Source of the DNA: Desulfobacula sp.
GTDB lineage: Bacteria > Desulfobacterota > Desulfobacteria > Desulfobacterales > Desulfobacteraceae
Direction: 5' to 3'
Assembly: GCA_029940245.1 (NCBI GenBank)
Contig: JAOZRF010000075.1
Location: 1 to 9,652, forward strand
DNA: 9,652 bases
Shown: positions 5,170 through 9,652 of the stretch, one piece after another
How the letters are laid out: the number at the start of each line of letters is the position of its first letter
Numbering within the stretch: position 1 is the stretch's first letter
Notes under the pieces: model-generated
The model's input: the letters and a program-made list of their open reading frames with translations, nothing else
Database searches by the model: none
Told to the model about the DNA's origin: nothing
Position numbers and translations under genes: made by a program

Positions 5170-8100
5170 ATGGCCGAAAAAGGTACCAGTAAAGGTAATG
5201 GTTCGGTAATGGTCGTTGGTGCCGGTATTGCAGGTATCCAGGCATCACTGGATCTGGCGGATTCAGGGTATTTTGTATACCTTGTGGATAAAAATACAGC
5301 CATAGGCGGAACAATGGCGCAACTGGACAAAACTTTTCCCACCAATGACTGCTCTATGTGCATTATCTCTCCAAAACTGGTGGAGGCGGGCAGGCATTTA
5401 AATATAAAGCTGTTAACCATGACCGAGATTGAGACGCTTACAGGAGTTGAAGGTGATTTTACTGTAAAGTTAAGGGAAAAACCACGGTTTATTGATCTGG
5501 AAAAATGTACGGCCTGTGGTGAATGTTCCAATGTTTGTCCAGTAGATCTTCCCAGCCGGTTTGATGAGGAACTTCGGAACAGGAAGGCCGCGTTTAAACT
5601 GTATCCCCAGGCCATGCCCTCGGGCTTTGCCATTGAGAAAAAAGACAAAGCGCCCTGTCGTGTGGCCTGTCCTGCCGGACTGAATGTACAAGGATATGTT
5701 CAGATGGTCAAACAGGGCAAATACAGGGAATCTCTTGAAATTATCATGGAACAGCTCCCATTGCCGGGTGTGCTGGGAAGGGTCTGCCCCCATGAATGTG
5801 AGGATGCCTGTCGAAGATGCCAGGTTGATGAACCCGTGGCGATCAGAGATCTAAAACGGCTTGCTGCCGATAGTTTTGACCCAAGAGAGGTGAAGATAGA
5901 ATGCGCACCAAAGATCGGCAGGAAAGTTGCCATTATCGGTTCCGGGCCGGCAGGGCTGTCCGCGGGGTATCATCTGGCAAAAAAGGGGGTGGATTCAACC
6001 ATATTTGAAGCATTGCCTGAGGCCGGCGGGATGCTCAGGGTGGGTATCCCGGACCATCGTCTGCCACGGCAAGTCCTTGATAAGGATATTGAGGTGGTGA
6101 CCAATCTTGGCGTTGAATTAAAACTCAATACCTGCCTTGGGAAGGATTTTACCGTGGACAGCCTCATGGCGGATGGTTTTGATGCGGTTTTCTTAGGCCT
6201 GGGAGCTCATAAGGGAATCGCCCTTGGCATACCTGGAGAGGAAATAGATGGCGTTCGCCAGGGAGTTGATTTCCTGCGGGAGCTGAATTTAAGTGGAAAA
6301 ACCCGGGTTGGCAAAAAAGTGGGAATTATCGGCGGTGGGAATGTAGCCATAGATGTAGCCCGGGCCGCGATCAGGCTGGGTGCCCAAGAGGTCATCATAC
6401 TGTATCGACGAACCCGCAAAGAAATGCCGGCCTGGGAAGAGGAAATCTGTGCCGCAGAAGATGAAGGCGTAAACATTACATATCTGGCTGCTCCCCAGAA
6501 AGTGATTGAGGAAAACGGTATCGTTAAAGCGGTCCGGGTGATCAGAATGGAACTGGGCGAACCGGATACTTCGGGCAGAAGACGTCCTGTACCTGTGCCG
6601 GGCAGTGAATATGACATTGAAATTGACCAGCTAATTCCTGCCATTGGTCAAAGACCGGATCTTTCTGCCCTAGAAGATCTTGCCGGTTTGAAAATCAGCA
6701 GATGGGACACCACAGAGGTGAATCCTGTTACCCTTGCCACGGACAAAGAAGGGGTGTTTGCCGGCGGGGATGTCCAGACAGGGCCCAGTGTTGCCATTGC
6801 CGCCATTGCAGCGGGTATGGAGGCTGCCGAGTCCATTTTCCGGTATGTTTCAGGATTGGATATGGAAGTGGGAAGACAACTCCCTATTGTTGAAAACCCG
6901 GAATTTCGCCCCCTAGCAGAAGATATGGAGAAAGCCGGCCGGTATAAAATGCCGGAACTTGCCATTACAAAACGGGCCGGCAATTTTGAAGAGGTGGAAC
7001 TGGGTTATGGAGAAGAGGAAGGGAAAAAAGAGGCGGCAAGGTGTATGAACTGCGGATACTGCTCCGAATGCATGCAGTGCGTGGATGCCTGCCTTGCCAA
7101 TGCCGTGGATCATTCCATGACACAGATAGAGCATACCATTGACGTGGGTGCCATTATTCTTTCTCCCGGGTTTACGCCTTTTGAACCCTCCCGGATGACA
7201 AGCTATTGTTATGGTCACAGCCCCAATGTGATGACCAGTCTGGAATTTGAAAGGATTCTGTCTGCATCAGGCCCTTATGGCGGACACCTGGTCCGGCCGT
7301 CGGACAATATTGAACCTGAAAAGATTGCCTGGCTTCAGTGTGTGGGGTCAAGGGATATTAATAAAGGGGATCATTCCTATTGTTCCGGGGTCTGCTGCAT
7401 GTATGCCAATAAGCAGGCTGTGATCGCAAAAGAGCATAGTACTAAGGGACTGGATGCAGCTATTTTTTTCATGGATATGAGAACCCATGGAAAAGAATTT
7501 GATAAGTATAATATGAGAGCCCAGGATGACAGCGGGGTCAGGTTTGTTCGATCCAGAATTCATTCGGTTTTTCCTGAGCCCGGGGATACATACAGGATCG
7601 TGTATTCCACGGAGGCGGGAAGTATGGTGGAAGAAATTTTTGATATGGTTGTTTTGTCCATAGGGCTTTCACCCAATAAGGATGCCCGGGTTCTGGCAGA
7701 TAAAATGGGGATTGAACTCAATCACCACGGTTTTGCCAAAACTGCCAACCTGTCTCCCGTGTGTACCAGCAAAAAAGGAATTTATGTCTGCGGTACCTTC
7801 CAGGAACCCAAGGATATTCCTGCTTCTGTCATGGAAGCCTCGGCAGCAGCGGCAACCGCATCCATGGCCTTGAAGGACGGCAGGTGGAGCCAGACAAAAA
7901 CAAAAGAACTGCCGCCGGAAAGTGATTTTTCAGGGCAGAATCCCCGCATTGGTGTATTTGTCTGTAACTGCGGTATCAATATCGGCGGGATTGCCGATGT
8001 GCCGGCTGTCAGGGATTATGCGGCAACGCTTCCCCGGGTTGTCCATGTAGAAGACAATTTGTTTACCTGTTCCCAGGATTCCCAGGATCACATAAAGAAG

Positions 8101-9615
8101 GTGATCAGGGAACACGAACTCAATCGGGTGGTGGTGGCCTCCTGTTCCCCCAGAACCCATGAACCCCTTTTCCAGGAGACAATCAGGGATGCAGGTCTGA
8201 ATAAATATTTGTTTGAGATGGCCAATATCAGGGATCAGAACACATGGGTCCACATGAAAGAACCGGAAAAGGCAACAGCAAAGGCAAAGGATCTGGTTCG
8301 AATGGCTGTGGCAAAAGCCGCATTGATTGAACCCTTGCACCAGGTCAGCCTGGATATTCAAAAGTCTGTCCTTGTGGTGGGCGGCGGCGTGGCAGGAATG
8401 GAAGCTGCGCTTTCTTCCGCCGACCAGGGAATCCAAGTCCACCTGGTGGAAAAAACAGGTGTGCTGGGCGGGATTGCCAGGAATTTGAACACCACCTGGC
8501 AGGGAGAAAAAATACAGGATTATCTTGAGGATCTGATTGCCAGAACCCATGCCGGTGAATCCATCAGCCTGTATCTTGATACTGAAGTTGCCTCTTTTAC
8601 AGGCTCCATGGGGAATTTTGTCACCATCCTTAAAACCGGTCAAAATGAAAAACAGACCACCATTGAACATGGTGCAGCCATTCTTACCACGGGTGGAATG
8701 GAATACAAACCCCATGAGTACCTCTACGGCGAGCACCCGGATGTGCTCACCCATCTGGATATGGATGCGGCTTTGCGGGAAGAGGATATCCGCATTAAAA
8801 AAGCCAGGGCCATTGTTTTTATCCAGTGTGTCGGGTCCAGAAACAATGAGAATCCATACTGCAGCAAGGTTTGCTGTACCCACAGCTTGAAAACTGCCAT
8901 TGCGCTGAAAACATTGGATAGAAGAAAACGGGTCTATGTGGTTTACCGGGATATCCGGTCCTATGGGTTCAGGGAAGATCTTTTTCAGAAGGCACGGGAG
9001 TCAGGCGTTCTGTTTATCCGGTATGACCTTGAAAAAATGCCGAGTCTGAGGTTAAATTCAAGCAAAGCGCTTGAGTTCGCTGTCATGGATCATGTCCTCC
9101 AGATGCCGGTCACGATCCATCCGGATCTGGTGGTTCTTGCCTCGGGTATTGTACCGGGGGACAACAAGAAATTGTTTGAAAAATTCAAAGTACCGACAAA
9201 CGATGAAGGTTTTCTGGTGGAAGCCCATGCAAAGCTTCGGCCGGTTGATTTTGCATCTGATGGGCTTTTTGTGGCAGGTCTGGCCCATTATCCCAAACCC
9301 CTTGAGGAAAGTATTGCCCAGGCAAGAGCGGCCGTTGCCCGTGCCATGACAATTCTCTCCAGAGATTCTTTGATGGTGGGTGGTGTTGTAGCAGAGGTCA
9401 CCCCGGAAAAATGTGCAGTATGTCTGACATGTGTTCGAACCTGTCCTTATCACATCCCCTATATTCATGCGGATGGATATGCACGGATTGATGCAGCCGA
9501 GTGTCATGGGTGCGGTGCCTGTGTGGCGGAATGTCCGGGCAAGGCAATTAAACTGAATCATTTTACAGATCAGCAGATAATAGCAAAAACAGATGCACTT
9601 TTTGAAATAGCATAA
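5170..9615 (+). CDS. hdrA: Giant HdrA-type flavo-iron-sulfur protein: tandem HdrA with inserted GltD/NfnB-like NAD(P)H oxidoreductase
   Basis: The protein has 1481 residues; HdrA alone is commonly about 650-1000. Module 1 has an FAD motif GAGIAG (17-22), the HdrA signature TNDCSMC (58-64), and a ferredoxin cluster C113xxCxxCxxxC123. A GltD/NfnB-like unit follows (about 155-620), with cysteines 163, 167, 206, 210, 214 and 217, FAD motif GSGPAG (257-262), nucleotide motif GGGNVA (388-393), RRTRKEMPA (413-421) as in NADPH-binding relatives, and GVFAGGDVQTGPS (528-540). HdrA sequence resumes with Cys625/628/631/634/637/641 and QCVGSR...YCSGVCC (723-743). Module 2 (about 926-1400) has CNCG (932-935), FAD motif GGGVAG (1071-1076) and a second QCVGSR...YCSKVCC (1219-1236). 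Two C-terminal [4Fe-4S] motifs follow (C1415-C1425, C1445-C1455). The enzyme should pass electrons between NAD(P)H, ferredoxin and the HdrD-like partner, possibly by flavin-based bifurcation. AAGGAGGG (5157-5164) fixes the ATG at 5170; an ATG at 5165 is out of frame and too close to the ribosome site. Tandem TAA stops end it. Confidence 0.9.
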   Translation: MAEKGTSKGNGSVMVVGAGIAGIQASLDLADSGYFVYLVDKNTAIGGTMAQLDKTFPTNDCSMCIISPKLVEAGRHLNIKLLTMTEIETLTGVEGDFTVKLREKPRFIDLEKCTACGECSNVCPVDLPSRFDEELRNRKAAFKLYPQAMPSGFAIEKKDKAPCRVACPAGLNVQGYVQMVKQGKYRESLEIIMEQLPLPGVLGRVCPHECEDACRRCQVDEPVAIRDLKRLAADSFDPREVKIECAPKIGRKVAIIGSGPAGLSAGYHLAKKGVDSTIFEALPEAGGMLRVGIPDHRLPRQVLDKDIEVVTNLGVELKLNTCLGKDFTVDSLMADGFDAVFLGLGAHKGIALGIPGEEIDGVRQGVDFLRELNLSGKTRVGKKVGIIGGGNVAIDVARAAIRLGAQEVIILYRRTRKEMPAWEEEICAAEDEGVNITYLAAPQKVIEENGIVKAVRVIRMELGEPDTSGRRRPVPVPGSEYDIEIDQLIPAIGQRPDLSALEDLAGLKISRWDTTEVNPVTLATDKEGVFAGGDVQTGPSVAIAAIAAGMEAAESIFRYVSGLDMEVGRQLPIVENPEFRPLAEDMEKAGRYKMPELAITKRAGNFEEVELGYGEEEGKKEAARCMNCGYCSECMQCVDACLANAVDHSMTQIEHTIDVGAIILSPGFTPFEPSRMTSYCYGHSPNVMTSLEFERILSASGPYGGHLVRPSDNIEPEKIAWLQCVGSRDINKGDHSYCSGVCCMYANKQAVIAKEHSTKGLDAAIFFMDMRTHGKEFDKYNMRAQDDSGVRFVRSRIHSVFPEPGDTYRIVYSTEAGSMVEEIFDMVVLSIGLSPNKDARVLADKMGIELNHHGFAKTANLSPVCTSKKGIYVCGTFQEPKDIPASVMEASAAAATASMALKDGRWSQTKTKELPPESDFSGQNPRIGVFVCNCGINIGGIADVPAVRDYAATLPRVVHVEDNLFTCSQDSQDHIKKVIREHELNRVVVASCSPRTHEPLFQETIRDAGLNKYLFEMANIRDQNTWVHMKEPEKATAKAKDLVRMAVAKAALIEPLHQVSLDIQKSVLVVGGGVAGMEAALSSADQGIQVHLVEKTGVLGGIARNLNTTWQGEKIQDYLEDLIARTHAGESISLYLDTEVASFTGSMGNFVTILKTGQNEKQTTIEHGAAILTTGGMEYKPHEYLYGEHPDVLTHLDMDAALREEDIRIKKARAIVFIQCVGSRNNENPYCSKVCCTHSLKTAIALKTLDRRKRVYVVYRDIRSYGFREDLFQKARESGVLFIRYDLEKMPSLRLNSSKALEFAVMDHVLQMPVTIHPDLVVLASGIVPGDNKKLFEKFKVPTNDEGFLVEAHAKLRPVDFASDGLFVAGLAHYPKPLEESIAQARAAVARAMTILSRDSLMVGGVVAEVTPEKCAVCLTCVRTCPYHIPYIHADGYARIDAAECHGCGACVAECPGKAIKLNHFTDQQIIAKTDALFEIA

Positions 9616-9631
9616 TAAATGGAGGGCAGAT

Positions 9632-9652
9632 ATGAATAAGGCTATGACTCAA
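9632..9652 (+). CDS. Start of next operon gene (partial)
   Basis: An ATG at 9632, preceded by GGAGGG (9621-9626) at 5 nt, opens the frame MNKAMTQ and runs off the window. It lies 16 bp after the HdrA stop codon, so it belongs to the same operon. Seven residues are too few to identify it. By analogy with similar loci, an MvhD-type iron-sulfur adaptor, a MetV-like protein or another Hdr-associated subunit would be natural, but nothing in the sequence chooses between them. Confidence 0.7.

Noticed and set aside
5341..5400. Possible second selenocysteine site in HdrA, as in some methanogen HdrA proteins
   Set aside because: The cysteines of TNDCSMC and of all visible cluster motifs are encoded by TGC or TGT, and no in-frame TGA exists in the 1481 codons.
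5076..5648. 190-codon open frame on the - strand across the HdrD/HdrA junction
   Set aside because: It overlaps two well-supported genes on the + strand and its translation shows no recognisable family or motif.
7930..8883. Long open frame of 317 codons on the - strand
   Set aside because: It is antisense to the second HdrA module, whose motifs are unmistakable. The antisense product has no recognisable domain and its openness follows from codon bias of the + strand gene.

Overview
This window looks like part of the chromosome of an anaerobic, sulfate-reducing type bacterium of the Desulfobacterota, probably a Desulfobacter/Desulfobacterium-like lineage. The evidence is indirect: a methylenetetrahydrofolate-reductase (MTHFR)-like gene in one operon with heterodisulfide-reductase (Hdr) genes, very cysteine-rich flavo-iron-sulfur proteins, apparent use of selenocysteine, and a soluble multi-PAS histidine kinase. 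All genes are on the + strand. No rRNA, tRNA, CRISPR array, insertion sequence or phage gene was seen.

Layout. Positions 1-303 are non-coding and hold a long imperfect hairpin (1-97), a smaller related stem-loop, and a candidate sigma70 promoter inside an 8-bp inverted repeat. A cytoplasmic sensor histidine kinase with three PAS domains follows (304-2127). The gap 2128-2388 holds an AT-rich palindrome, a perfect -35 hexamer, perfect -10 hexamers at unusual spacing, and several copies of TATAATAA in both orientations. Then comes a tight operon: a response regulator with an N-terminal BldC/excisionase-type DNA-binding domain and a C-terminal receiver (2389-2961), a MetF-like protein (2976-3854), an HdrD-like (HdrC+HdrB fused) iron-sulfur protein (3869-5155), a giant HdrA-type flavoprotein (5170-9615), and the first seven codons of another gene (9632 to the window end). 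Gaps inside the operon are about 14-16 bp and each gene has a clear Shine-Dalgarno sequence.

The main observation is that the HdrD-like gene is one reading frame interrupted by an in-frame TGA (4586-4588). This is best read as selenocysteine. The TGA lies in a Thr-Glu-X-Gly-His context where relatives, as recalled, have cysteine. The frame stays open and family-like for another 188 codons. A stem-loop with a UGGAA apical loop starts at the distance expected of a bacterial SECIS element. A conventional gene caller would report two broken ORFs. The second unusual feature is the 1481-residue HdrA protein: two HdrA modules in tandem, the first split by a complete GltD/NfnB-like NAD(P)H:flavin oxidoreductase placed between its two ferredoxin clusters.

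Together the genes suggest a soluble complex that moves electrons between NAD(P)H, a low-potential carrier such as ferredoxin, and an MTHFR-like flavoprotein through a selenocysteine-containing Hdr module. This resembles in concept the MTHFR-Hdr complexes of acetogens and would belong to a Wood-Ljungdahl C1 pathway. The complex, its reaction and its control by the adjacent two-component system are inferred from gene content and order, not shown by the sequence.
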